Positions 1 to 11,634 of a stretch of 64,000 bases of DNA are shown piece by piece. This DNA comes from an uncultured Oscillibacter sp. (GTDB taxonomy: Bacteria > Bacillota > Clostridia > Oscillospirales > Oscillospiraceae), in assembly GCA_910584995.1 (NCBI GenBank), contig CAJUDW010000002.1, positions 62,001 to 126,000 on the forward strand, in the 5' to 3' direction. Within the stretch, counting starts at the first letter, position 1. Each line of letters starts with the position of its first letter. The translations under genes were made by a program, and so were the position numbers. Under the pieces are notes generated by a model. The model did not search any database. It worked only from the letters and a program-made list of their open reading frames with translations, and had not been told where the DNA came from.

Positions 1-182
1 TCGCCCGGGAAACGGTCAAGGCCATGCGGAAGGACGTGCTGGCCAAGTGCTACGGCGGCGACATCACCCGGAAGAAGAAGCTGCTGGAAAAGCAGAAAGA
101 GGGCAAAAAGAAGATGCGATCTCTCGGGACTGTACAGATCCCAACAGAAGCTTTCCTCGCTGTCCTCAAGCTGGATGAATAG
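1..182 (+). CDS. lepA: Elongation factor 4 (LepA), C-terminal fragment cut by the window edge
   Basis: The first 60 codons read in frame to a TAG at 180-182 and give the highly basic C-terminal tail of LepA (EF4), the ribosome-bound GTPase that back-translocates stalled ribosomes. Recognisable pieces are RETVKAMRKDVLAKCYGGD, a lysine-rich stretch, and the closing VPQEAF-like segment, here IPTEAFLAVLKLDE. The GTPase and EF-G-like domains lie upstream of base 1. The last 26 codons and the downstream DNA are repeated 240 bp further on (344-505). The assignment is confident because this tail is diagnostic of the family; nothing can be said about the start or promoter. Confidence 0.93.
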   Translation, partial: ARETVKAMRKDVLAKCYGGDITRKKKLLEKQKEGKKKMRSLGTVQIPTEAFLAVLKLDE

Positions 183-265
183 AACCTGGAGCAGCTTCTT
201 TTTGCCCTCTGCGAACACATGTGAGCCGCCGCGCCTGCGGCGTACAAGCGTTTTGCTTTGCAAAA
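104..265 (+). repeat. Tandem repeat unit, copy 1 (lepA tail plus 3' flank)
   Basis: This unit covers the last 26 lepA codons and about 80 bp of downstream DNA. It aligns without any gap to 344-505 at an offset of exactly 240 bp. I count about 18 mismatches over 162 bp. Similarity fades just before the terminator hairpin that follows each copy. Confidence 0.88.
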
Positions 266-271
266 CCTTGT

Positions 272-299
272 ACCGGGCGGGCTCCGCCTGCCCGGTTTT
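272..299 (+). terminator. Hairpin terminator after lepA
   Basis: ACCGGGC at 272-278 pairs with GCCCGGT at 290-296, with a GC-rich inner stem, followed by a short T run. It is the likely rho-independent stop for the real lepA. Confidence 0.6.
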
Positions 300-315
300 A
301 TTCTGATACCGGGGC

Positions 316-342
316 CCCGCAAAATCCTGGATTTTGCGGGGT
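316..342 (+). other. Perfect hairpin between the two lepA tail copies
   Basis: CCCCGCAAAAT and ATTTTGCGGGG form an 11-bp perfect stem with a 5-nt loop. It lies in the spacer between the repeat copies, immediately before copy 2, so it may mark the junction of the duplication. Confidence 0.6.
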
Positions 343-343
343 T

Positions 344-422
344 CAAAAAGAAGATGCGGTCTTTGGGTACGGTACAGATTCCCACAGAAGCTTTCCTCGC
401 CGTCCTCAAGCTGGATGAATAG
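344..422 (+). pseudogene. Diverged second copy of the lepA 3' end
   Basis: Codons here read KKMRSLGTVQIP then TEAFLAVLKLDE and TAG, the same peptide as the real lepA end at 104-182. The eight base differences I count are all synonymous (for example CTC/TTG, ATC/ATT, CCA/CCC). The fragment has no start codon or upstream domains of its own, so it is a remnant. Purely silent divergence implies that this copy spent its history inside a functional lepA, so it probably came from a related allele rather than from local duplication and decay. Confidence 0.85.
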
Positions 423-505
423 AACCCGGAGCATCTTCTTTTTTCCCTCTGCGAACGTATGCGAGCCGCCGCGCCTACGGCGTACAAGCGTTTTATCTTG
501 CAAAA
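344..505 (+). repeat. Tandem repeat unit, copy 2
   Basis: Gap-free match to 104-265 at an offset of 240 bp. Both copies carry the GAGCCGCCGCGCC motif and the TTTTGC-type hairpin region seen elsewhere in the window. Confidence 0.88.
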
Positions 506-510
506 TCCCG

Positions 511-543
511 AAACGGGCCGGCCTCAAAGCCGGCCCGTTTTTT
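511..543 (+). terminator. Strong hairpin terminator after the lepA remnant
   Basis: AAACGGGCCGGC (511-522) and GCCGGCCCGTTT (529-540) form a 12-bp perfect stem with a 6-nt loop, followed by Ts. It is the stronger of the two terminators in this 535-bp gene-free stretch (183-718). The rest of that stretch holds the repeat copy and the carA promoter. Confidence 0.85.
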
Positions 544-637
544 GGAAATCCCCGGCTGCGGCAGGCTTTTTGCAAAAACGCACAAAAAGTAGTACCTCTT
601 TTTTCAAAAACTCTATGTCGAAATCTCCCAGAAACGA

Positions 638-689
638 TTGACGGATGGGGGAAAAACCATCATAATATGTAAGATTAGGTTATTATGAT
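638..689 (+). promoter_or_regulatory. carA promoter with inverted-repeat operator
   Basis: TTGACG (638-643) and CATAAT (661-666) are separated by 17 bp. An inverted repeat, ATCATAATA (659-667) and TATTATGAT (681-689), perfect over 9 bp with a 13-bp spacer, overlaps the -10 box and the expected start of transcription. This is a typical layout for a repressor site. No PyrR-type leader terminator was seen, so a DNA-binding repressor is the simpler inference. Confidence 0.6.
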
Positions 690-718
690 CCATACGGCGG
701 CTATAACAGGAGGAAGAG

Positions 719-1782
719 ATGAAAAAAGGCTATTTGGTCTTACAGAACGGCCGGGTGTTTGAGGGCACGCGCTTTGGCGCGGAGACGGACGCAACCGGCG
801 AACTGGTATTCACTACCGGCATGTGCGGCTACCTGGAAACCCTGACGGATCCCAGCTACGCGGGACAGATTGTTACCCAGACCTATCCTCTCATCGGCAA
901 CTATGGCGTGATCCCCGAAGACTTCGAGGGCGAATGTCATGTGCGGGGCTATGTGGTGCGGGAGTGGTGCCAGGAACCCTCCAACTTCCGCTGCCAGGGG
1001 GATTTGGACTCGTTCCTGAAGGAGCGGGGCGTGCCGGGCCTCTGCGGCGTGGATACCCGGGAACTGACCCGGATTCTCCGGGAGTCCGGCGTCATGAACG
1101 CCTGCATCTGCGACGAAGTCCCCGCCGATCTCGCGGCAGTGGCCGCCTACGCCGTGTCCGGCGTGGTGGAGTCCGTCACCTGCCGGGAGCCCGTCCTCTG
1201 CCCCGCTGAAGGGGAAGAGCGGTTCCGGGTCTCCCTTCTGGACTACGGCGCCAAGCAGAACATTATCCGGGAACTGCAAAAGCGGGGCTGCGCCGTCACC
1301 GTCCTGCCTGCGTCTGCCTCCGCGGAAGAGGTCTTGGCCGCAAACCCTGACGGCGTAATGCTCTCCAACGGCCCCGGCGACCCGGCGGAAAACGTCTACC
1401 AGATCGCCCAGATCCAAAAGCTTCTGGGCAAGGCCCCCCTCTTTGGCATCTGCCTGGGGCACCAGCTCACCGCGCTGGCCGCCGGAGGCTCCACCTTCAA
1501 GCTGAAATACGGCCACCGGGGCGTCAACCAGCCGGTGCGGGATCTGAACGGCGTCCGCACCTACATCACCAGCCAGAACCACGGCTATGCCGTGGACTCC
1601 GCCAGCCTCCCCGCCGGAAAGGTTTCCTTCGCCAACGCCAACGACGGCACCTGCGAGGGCGTGGACTATCCCGGCCTCCGGGCCTTCACCGTACAGTTCC
1701 ACCCGGAGGCACGCTCCGGGCCCCAGGATACATCCTTCCTCTTCGACCGCTTTATTAACCTGATGAAAGGAGGCGACCTGTA

Positions 1783-1783
<1 letters not shown>
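719..1783 (+). CDS. carA: Carbamoyl-phosphate synthase small (glutaminase) subunit
   Basis: CarA hydrolyses glutamine and channels ammonia to CarB for carbamoyl phosphate, the precursor of pyrimidines and arginine. The 354-residue length is normal. The N-terminal CPSase_sm_chain part is followed by a class I glutamine amidotransferase with nucleophile Cys245 in GICLGHQL and the His328/Glu330 pair in QFHPEA. The start at 719 has AGGAGG a few bases upstream. The stop overlaps the carB start (TAATG), so the two are translationally coupled. The inverted repeat in its promoter suggests control by a repressor. Confidence 0.98.
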
Positions 1784-5814
<4,031 letters not shown>

Positions 5815-5833
5815 ACCGCAGAAATCCCCGGAA

Positions 5834-5869
5834 GGGCCGTCCGCAAAACAGGCGGGCGGCCCCTCTTTA
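5834..5869 (+). terminator. Terminator after the carAB operon
   Basis: GGGCCGTCCGC (5834-5844) pairs with GCGGGCGGCCC (5852-5862), with one G-T wobble, followed by CTCTTTA. Confidence 0.75.
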
Positions 5870-5948
5870 CGCAAACATCTCCGCAAATAATAGTGATTAT
5901 AGACAAATCTGCATCTACTCATTTAGACAATTTAGATAAAAACTCGCC

Positions 5949-6036
5949 TTGACAGTTTCCACCTTGACTGGTAAACTGTGGCCAATCGCTGAGAACAGCG
6001 AGGCACCAACCATCCCGCCGGGAACCTGTGCGGCGG
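5949..6036 (+). promoter_or_regulatory. Consensus promoter and two-hairpin leader of the HPr-like gene
   Basis: TTGACA (5949-5954) and TAAACT (5972-5977) are 17 bp apart. The roughly 75-nt leader contains two stems, CGCTG/CAGCG near 5988-6001 and CCCGCCG/CGGCGGG near 6013-6036, before the AAGGAGG ribosome binding site. Confidence 0.7.
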
Positions 6037-6060
6037 GCAGAGGATCAAGGAGGTAACAAC

Positions 6061-6282
6061 ATGATCAAAGAACTGAATATAAAAAACGAGGGCCAGATCC
6101 GGCGCATCAACCAGATTGCCAGCCAGGCGCCCTATGAGGTTTGGCTGAACAGCGGTACCGTCATGCTGGACGCCCGCTCCCTGCTGGGGCTGTACGCCCT
6201 GATTGGCAAGCGGGTGCATGTGGTGGCGGAAGACGATGTAAACCCCGCCGCTTTCAGCCGGTTGGTTGACAGCATGGAATAA
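6061..6282 (+). CDS. Small HPr-like protein lacking the phosphorylation-site segment
   Basis: This is a 73-residue protein started at ATG 6061 behind AAGGAGGTAACAAC. Its C-terminal half (MLDARSLLGLYALIGKRVHV, then VAEDDVNPAAFSRLVDSM) resembles the conserved core of HPr, the phosphocarrier of the PTS, where the equivalent reads like VNAKSILGLLSL. The N-terminal region that carries the active-site histidine in true HPr (GLHARPA-type) is absent here, and no histidine sits in the equivalent position. It is therefore unlikely to carry phosphate and may be a regulatory HPr-fold protein. It stands alone between its own promoter and terminator. Confidence 0.55.
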   Translation: MIKELNIKNEGQIRRINQIASQAPYEVWLNSGTVMLDARSLLGLYALIGKRVHVVAEDDVNPAAFSRLVDSME

Positions 6283-6299
6283 AACAGGTAACAAAGAAG

Positions 6300-6335
6300 G
6301 ACGGGGGACGGCACTGTGTGCCGTCCCCCGTCTTT
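6300..6335 (+). terminator. Perfect 15-bp terminator hairpin
   Basis: GACGGGGGACGGCAC (6300-6314) and its exact complement (6318-6332) flank a 3-nt loop, followed by TTT. Between here and 6586 I see no gene. Confidence 0.85.
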
Positions 6336-6486
6336 CGTGCATCCCAAAAATACTTCCATCCCTTTTGGAACACGGCACCCCTTCACCCTGCGCCCCGGCT
6401 ATCCCCCAAAGGCGGGCCATCCGGTGCTCACGTCATGCCAAGTGTTTTTCACACATAGGTGCCGGAGAAAAACGATTGAACTATTT

Positions 6487-6530
6487 TGCTGCCTGCGGGC
6501 GGCGGGCTCTTGCGAAAAGTTTTGGGCTAA
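6487..6530 (+). repeat. Dispersed GC-hairpin repeat, degenerate copy
   Basis: The pattern is GCTGCCTGCGGGCGGC followed by a TTGCGAAAAGTTTT-type segment. It resembles sequences at 228-271, 468-512 and 21668-21705. The element seems to be a short non-coding repeat found in intergenic DNA. Confidence 0.35.
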
Positions 6531-6586
6531 GCTGAAGGAATGGGCAGATAGCGGCACGGATCCAGCTTTGCCTGAACAGCAGGATC

Positions 6587-6826
6587 TCAAGCTTCCGGCG
6601 TCCCCTTTTCCCCCCCGTGATCCGGCCGGAATTCCACAATCTCAGAGAGATCGCACTCCAGGATATTGCACAAGGCATTCAGAGTATATGTGGATACAGA
6701 CTCGTCCCCCATCAACCGCTGAATGGTCTTGCTGTCCAAATTATACTCCCCGCATTTGTTCCGGAGGAAATAGGTAGAAATCTTCCGTTCTTTCAAAATC
6801 CTTCGAAGCGGCGCAAAGGAAATCAT
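6587..6826 (-). CDS. Small Cro/C1-type HTH transcriptional regulator
   Basis: The 79-residue protein starts at ATG 6826 behind a G-rich ribosome binding site. The frame remains open further upstream, but that part is not HTH-like. LRRILKERKISTYFLRN, then SKTIQRLMGDESVSTYTLNAL and ILECDLSEIVEF match the compact XRE-like HTH_26 class, in which one helix-turn-helix fills nearly the whole protein. It is divergent from the small membrane protein at 6998 and faces a 26-bp perfect palindrome that probably serves as its operator. A second protein of the same class lies at 48635. Ligand and regulon are unknown. Confidence 0.75.
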   Translation of the reverse strand: MISFAPLRRILKERKISTYFLRNKCGEYNLDSKTIQRLMGDESVSTYTLNALCNILECDLSEIVEFRPDHGGEKGTPEA

Positions 6827-6906
6827 AGCTTCAGCCCCCCGAGTCCCTGCATGGACAACCGTAAACCCTATCCGGGCTGGGAAATCCCGGTTATCTACAC
6901 AGGTTC

Positions 6907-6971
6907 TTGACATTTTGTTCATTATCCCATAGAATAATGAAAGCCCAATATGAGGAATATTCCTCATATTG
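6907..6971 (+). promoter_or_regulatory. Consensus promoter with 26-bp perfect palindrome
   Basis: TTGACA (6907-6912) and TAGAAT (6930-6935), spaced 17 bp, form a rightward promoter. CAATATGAGGAAT (6946-6958) and its exact reverse complement (6959-6971) make an uninterrupted 26-bp palindrome over the expected start region. Its position between a regulator gene and its divergent neighbour suggests an autoregulatory operator. Confidence 0.7.
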
Positions 6972-6997
6972 AAACCATCTATGGGAGTGAACACAAG

Positions 6998-7321
6998 ATG
7001 AAAAAAGACAAACGCATCCCTGAAGCCCCGGGAAAAAAACCGATGTACCGGCAGTATTGGCTTTGGATACTGCTGATAACCCTTCTGCTGATCCCCGCCG
7101 CCGGATGGTTTTCCCCTCCGTCCCCAGGGGCGCAGCAGGTGGAAAACACGATCCTTTCCGAAAGCCCCGCCTGCCAGGTTTTGCTGGAAGAGGGGAAGCT
7201 ATGCATCACCTTTGACCTTTTGAAAGCTGTCTTTCCCTTCTCCCCGGGGGAAATCTGGCCTCTGCACTCCCTGCCGCCCCTTTTGGGCCTGCGGCTGACG
7301 CTGGATCTCCGGGCTCCATGA
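6998..7321 (+). CDS. Small single-pass membrane protein, unknown function
   Basis: The 107-residue product starts at ATG 6998, with a GGGAG site upstream; an in-frame ATG at 6950 lies inside the palindrome and is less likely. A basic N-terminus (MKKDKRIPEAPGKKP) precedes one strong transmembrane segment (YWLWILLITLLLIPAAGWF), then an extracytoplasmic domain of about 70 residues with two cysteines. I recognise no family. It is the only gene between the palindromic operator and a strong terminator, so it is the probable target of the divergent HTH regulator. Confidence 0.55.
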   Translation: MKKDKRIPEAPGKKPMYRQYWLWILLITLLLIPAAGWFSPPSPGAQQVENTILSESPACQVLLEEGKLCITFDLLKAVFPFSPGEIWPLHSLPPLLGLRLTLDLRAP

Positions 7322-7360
7322 AAACCGGCGGACGCTTCAAAAGCGTCCGCCGGTTTTCTC
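7321..7360 (+). terminator. Perfect 17-bp terminator hairpin
   Basis: AAAACCGGCGGACGCTT (7321-7337) and its exact complement (7341-7357) enclose a 3-nt loop. The stem starts on the last base of the preceding stop codon. Confidence 0.85.
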
Positions 7361-7449
7361 CCAACATGCCGCAATTTGATAGCCCAGCCATCCGGAAGGC
7401 CCCCGATTTTTGGGGCACACGCAGAAAAGGGAACATGGCGGATTTTGTC

Positions 7450-7478
7450 TTGTGCTTTTTTCCCTTTTATGATATATT
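7450..7478 (+). promoter_or_regulatory. Promoter of the miaB-mutS run
   Basis: TTGTGC (7450-7455) and TATATT (7473-7478) are separated by 17 bp, about 40 bp upstream of miaB. Confidence 0.5.
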
Positions 7479-7515
7479 ATTTTAGTTAAAGTATCTGCAT
7501 TTGGAGGAACAACTT

Positions 7516-8949
7516 TTGGAACGCGCCAATGTACTGGTCCCGCCGGAGGCTTTGGCCCGCCAGCGGGACTTTCAAGAGAAAATCCGGGCCATGTTTGCCG
7601 CCCGGGAGGCCCATCCCCTGGCCTGCGTGGACACCTTCGGGTGCCAGCAGAACGAGGCCGACGGCCAGCGCCTGAAGGGGATGCTGCGGGAGATGGGGTT
7701 CACCCTGACTGCGGAGCCCCGGGAGGCGGACCTCGTCCTGCTGAATACCTGCGCCGTCAGGGAACACGCAGAGCAGCGGGTATTCGGCAACCTGGGGATC
7801 CTCACCCACACAAAAAAAGAAAACCCGGAACAGATCATCGGCCTCTGCGGCTGTATGGCCCAGGAGGAGCGGGTCTCCCGCCGGGTGCGGGAGTCCTACC
7901 GGCATGTGGACCTGGTTTTCGGCCCCCATGCCCTGTGGCGGTTCCCGGAACTCCTCTGGCAGGCCTATGAGACAAAAAAGCGGGTCTTTTCTGTGGAGGA
8001 TCAGCATGGCTTTATCGCCGAGGGCCTTCCCGTGGAGCGGGACCGGGGCGTCCGGGCCTGGGTATCCGTCATGTACGGCTGCAACAATTTCTGCTCCTAC
8101 TGCATCGTCCCCTACGTCCGGGGCCGGGAGCGGAGCCGGGATCCGGAAGCCGTTCTGGCGGAGGTCCGGGAACTGGTGGAGGCCGGGTATAAGGACATTA
8201 CCCTGCTGGGCCAGAACGTGAATTCCTACGGAAACGATCTGGAGCGGGGGTATGATTTCTCCGATCTCCTGGAGGAAATCGACAGGATTCCCGGGGAGTA
8301 CCTCATCCGCTTCATGTCCAGCCACCCCAAGGACGCCACGAAAAAACTCTTCGACACCATGGCCCGCTGCCGCCACGTGGCCAAACAGCTGCATCTTCCC
8401 TTCCAGTCAGGAAACGACCGGGTTCTGCGGGAGATGAACCGCCGGTATACCCGGCAGCAGTATCTGGAACTGGTGTCCTATGCCCGGTCCGTTATGCCGG
8501 GACTGGTACTGACCTCCGATGTAATCATCGGCTTTCCCGGAGAGACGGAAGCGGAGGCCATGGATACTGTCTCCCTGGTGGAGGAAATCGGGTTTGACGC
8601 CCTTTTTACCTTTATCTACAGCCCCCGTCCCGGTACCCGGGCGGCGGAAATGCCGGATCCGGTTTCTCGGGCGGAAAAACAGGTCTGGTTCGATAAGCTT
8701 CTCGCCGTGCAGAACGCCCGATCGGCATCGCTCCACGAGGCCTATGTGGGGAAAACCCTCAAGGTGCTGGTGGACGGCGAGAGCGGCGACCCGGCGTTCC
8801 CCCTGTCCTCCCGGACGGAGGGGAACCGGCTGGTCCGGCTCAAGGGGGACAATTCCCTCATTGGCCAGTTCACACAGGTGCGCATTACCGGCAGCAACAC
8901 CTGGGCCCTGTACGGGGAGGCGGCGGACTCCGCCCATCCGGTCCTGTAA
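7516..8949 (+). CDS. miaB: tRNA-2-methylthio-N6-dimethylallyladenosine synthase
   Basis: MiaB is a radical SAM methylthiotransferase that converts i6A37 to ms2i6A37 in tRNAs reading UNN codons, acting after MiaA (encoded at 15993). The order is the N-terminal UPF0004 domain with three cysteines (FGCQQN, NTCAV, CGCMAQ), the radical SAM core with YGCNNFCSYC (Cys189, 193, 196), and a C-terminal TRAM domain. I chose TTG 7516 because GGAGG lies eight bases before it. The TTG at 7501 is in frame but lacks a site. It is followed at short distance by mutS. Confidence 0.95.
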   Translation: MERANVLVPPEALARQRDFQEKIRAMFAAREAHPLACVDTFGCQQNEADGQRLKGMLREMGFTLTAEPREADLVLLNTCAVREHAEQRVFGNLGILTHTKKENPEQIIGLCGCMAQEERVSRRVRESYRHVDLVFGPHALWRFPELLWQAYETKKRVFSVEDQHGFIAEGLPVERDRGVRAWVSVMYGCNNFCSYCIVPYVRGRERSRDPEAVLAEVRELVEAGYKDITLLGQNVNSYGNDLERGYDFSDLLEEIDRIPGEYLIRFMSSHPKDATKKLFDTMARCRHVAKQLHLPFQSGNDRVLREMNRRYTRQQYLELVSYARSVMPGLVLTSDVIIGFPGETEAEAMDTVSLVEEIGFDALFTFIYSPRPGTRAAEMPDPVSRAEKQVWFDKLLAVQNARSASLHEAYVGKTLKVLVDGESGDPAFPLSSRTEGNRLVRLKGDNSLIGQFTQVRITGSNTWALYGEAADSAHPVL

Positions 8950-8979
8950 CCATAACCCATCCGGAAAGAAGGTGCCCCT

Positions 8980-11577
8980 TTGGCGAAAATTACCCCTATG
9001 ATGCGGCAGTATCTGGAAATTAAAAAAGACCATCCCGACTCCATCCTTTTCTTCCGCCTGGGCGACTTCTACGAGATGTTTGCCGACGACGCGAAGCTGG
9101 CCTCCCGGGAACTGAACCTGACGCTGACCTCCCGTGACCGGGGCAAGCGGGAGAAGGCGGAGGAGGATCAAATCCCCATGTGCGGCGTGCCCTACCACGC
9201 CAGCGAGGGCTATATCGCAAAACTCATCGCAAAGGGCTACAAAGTGGCCATCTGCGAGCAGATGGAAAATCCCGCCGAGGCCAAAGGCCTGGTGAAGCGG
9301 GATATCCTCCGGGTAGTGACCCCCGGCACCGTGATTGACAACACCTGCCTGGACGAAACCGCCTCCAACTTCCTCTGCGGCATCTATCTGGACGCCCACT
9401 CCGCCGGGGCTGCCTTCTGCGATATCTCCACCGGCAAGACCCACCTGACCTCCTTCACCGGGAAGGAGCGGGTAGAACATGTGATCAACGAATTGGGCCG
9501 CTTCTCCCCTGCTGAAGCGATTTTAAGCGACGGCGCATACAGCGAAACGGCCCTGACGGATACCCTGCGGGAAAAATTCCGCTGCCGTGTGGAAAACGGC
9601 GGCCAGCGGCGGTTCCTTCTCGGGGAAGCGGAAAAACGGATCCAGGCCCAGTTCGGCGAAGAAGCCCTGGCCCGGCTCCCGGCGGGGAATCCCGCCGCTG
9701 CCATGGCCTTGGGGGGGCTGCTGGACTACCTGTACGAAACCCAAAAAACCGACCTCTCCCATATCAACGAACTGGACTACTACGAGCAGGGCCTTTTCAT
9801 GGAACTGGATCTGGCGGCCCGGCGCAACCTGGAACTGACGGAAACCCTCCGGGGCAAGGAGAAAAAGGGCTCTTTGCTGTGGGTCCTGGATAAAACCAAG
9901 ACCCCCATGGGGGCCCGGTGCCTTCGCAGCTGGCTGGAGCGGCCCCTCCTTAACGTCACAGCCATCCGGAAACGGAACGCCGCTGTAGCGGCGCTGGTGG
10001 AAAACACCATCGTCCGGGAGGAACTGACCGCCGCCATGACGGGCCTGGGGGATATGGAGCGGCTGCTGGGCCGCATCGTATACGGCACTGCCGGGGCCAG
10101 GGATATGGCCTCCCTCCAGGCGGCCGCCCAGCGGCTGCCGGAAATCCATACCCAGCTGGAAGCCCTCACCGACCGCCGCATGGCGGAACTGCGGGAGGAA
10201 CTGGATCTCCTGGAGGATGTCTCCGGGCAGATTGCCGCCGCTATCTGCGACGCGCCCCCCTTCTCCGTCCGGGAGGGCGGCTTCATCCGGGAGGGGTTCA
10301 ATCAGGAAGTGGATCGCCTGCGGCATATTTTAAAAAACGGCGCAGGGGTTATGTCGGAAATCGAGGCCAAGGAGCGGGAGAGCACCGGCATCCGCACCCT
10401 GAAAATCGGCTACAACAAGGTTTTCGGCTATTATATTGAAGTCTCTAACTCTTTCCGGGACAAGGTGCCCGACACCTACATCCGCAAGCAGACCCTGGTG
10501 AACGGGGAGCGGTACATCACCCAGGAACTGAAGGATCTGGAACATGAGATCCTCACCGCCTCCGACCGGGTGGTAGCCCTGGAGTACGAATTGTTTACCC
10601 ATCTGCGTGCCTTTGTCTCTGCCGCTGCCCAGCGGATCCAGCGGACTGCCGCCGCCGTGGCGGAGGTGGACGCCCTGGTATCTTTTGCGGCTGTGGCGGT
10701 AAAAAACGGCTACTGCCGCCCGGAGGTGGACGGCTCCGGAATGATTGAAATCAAGGAGGGCCGCCACCCTGTTGTGGAACAGATGCTGAAGGACACCCTC
10801 TTTGTCCCTAACGACACCTTTATGGGGGAGCGGGAGAGCCGCGTCTCCATTATCACCGGGCCCAATATGGCAGGCAAGTCCACCTATATGCGCCAGGTGG
10901 CCCTGATCGTCCTGATGGCCCAGATGGGGGGCTTTGTCCCGGCGGCCAGCGCCCATATCGGCGTGGTGGATCGGATCTTCACCCGCATCGGCGCCAGCGA
11001 CGACCTCTCGGCAGGCCAGTCCACCTTCATGGTAGAGATGACGGAGGTGTCAGACATCCTCCGCCACGCTACCAAGGACTCCCTTCTGATTCTGGATGAG
11101 ATCGGCCGGGGCACCTCTACCTTCGACGGCATGTCCATCGCCCGGTCCGTGCTGGAATACTGCGCCGGGAAAATGCGGGCCAAGACCCTCTTTGCCACCC
11201 ACTACCATGAACTGACGGAACTGGAAGACACCCTGCCCGGTACGGTGAATTTCAACATCGCCGTGAAAACCCGGGGGGAGGACATCATCTTCCTGCGGAA
11301 AATCGTCCCCGGCGGGGCGGATCGCAGCTACGGCATTGAAGTCGCCAAGCTGGCAGGCCTGCCTGAAAAGGTGGTCCAGCGGGCCCGGCAGGTCCTGGAG
11401 GAACTGGAGGGAGGCGCAGGCGCGCCCCGTCCCGCCCCCCGGCAGGAGACGGGGCAGGTCTCCCTGTCCGCCCTGGGGGAGGCAGAGGTGCTGGACGCCC
11501 TCCGCCGCTGCCAGCCGGATACGCTGACGCCTATTGAAGCGATGTCCCTGCTTTATACCCTGAAACAGAAGCTGTAA
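8980..11577 (+). CDS. mutS: DNA mismatch repair protein MutS
   Basis: MutS recognises base mismatches and small loops and recruits MutL. The 865 residues cover the mismatch-binding domain with the Phe-x-Glu motif (FYEMF near the N-terminus), connector, lever, clamp and the ATPase with Walker A GPNMAGKST near residue 627, DEIGRGTSTFDG and a THYHEL segment. The start is TTG 8980 with AGAAGG upstream. It is 30 bp after miaB and four genes from mutL (13699), so repair and tRNA-modification genes are interleaved in one forward run. Confidence 0.98.
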   Translation: MAKITPMMRQYLEIKKDHPDSILFFRLGDFYEMFADDAKLASRELNLTLTSRDRGKREKAEEDQIPMCGVPYHASEGYIAKLIAKGYKVAICEQMENPAEAKGLVKRDILRVVTPGTVIDNTCLDETASNFLCGIYLDAHSAGAAFCDISTGKTHLTSFTGKERVEHVINELGRFSPAEAILSDGAYSETALTDTLREKFRCRVENGGQRRFLLGEAEKRIQAQFGEEALARLPAGNPAAAMALGGLLDYLYETQKTDLSHINELDYYEQGLFMELDLAARRNLELTETLRGKEKKGSLLWVLDKTKTPMGARCLRSWLERPLLNVTAIRKRNAAVAALVENTIVREELTAAMTGLGDMERLLGRIVYGTAGARDMASLQAAAQRLPEIHTQLEALTDRRMAELREELDLLEDVSGQIAAAICDAPPFSVREGGFIREGFNQEVDRLRHILKNGAGVMSEIEAKERESTGIRTLKIGYNKVFGYYIEVSNSFRDKVPDTYIRKQTLVNGERYITQELKDLEHEILTASDRVVALEYELFTHLRAFVSAAAQRIQRTAAAVAEVDALVSFAAVAVKNGYCRPEVDGSGMIEIKEGRHPVVEQMLKDTLFVPNDTFMGERESRVSIITGPNMAGKSTYMRQVALIVLMAQMGGFVPAASAHIGVVDRIFTRIGASDDLSAGQSTFMVEMTEVSDILRHATKDSLLILDEIGRGTSTFDGMSIARSVLEYCAGKMRAKTLFATHYHELTELEDTLPGTVNFNIAVKTRGEDIIFLRKIVPGGADRSYGIEVAKLAGLPEKVVQRARQVLEELEGGAGAPRPAPRQETGQVSLSALGEAEVLDALRRCQPDTLTPIEAMSLLYTLKQKL

Positions 11578-11634
11578 CCATCCACCCGGGGCCTTGTCCC
11601 GGTGATTACCGTACATACCCGGAGGGAAAACGCC

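Noticed and set aside
104..505. Possible CRISPR-like or phage attachment repeats
   Set aside because: There are only two copies, long and partly coding, with no integrase or Cas gene nearby.
183..718. Possible PyrR attenuator before carA
   Set aside because: The terminator hairpins lie upstream of the carA promoter rather than in its leader, and no PyrR binding-loop sequence was seen.
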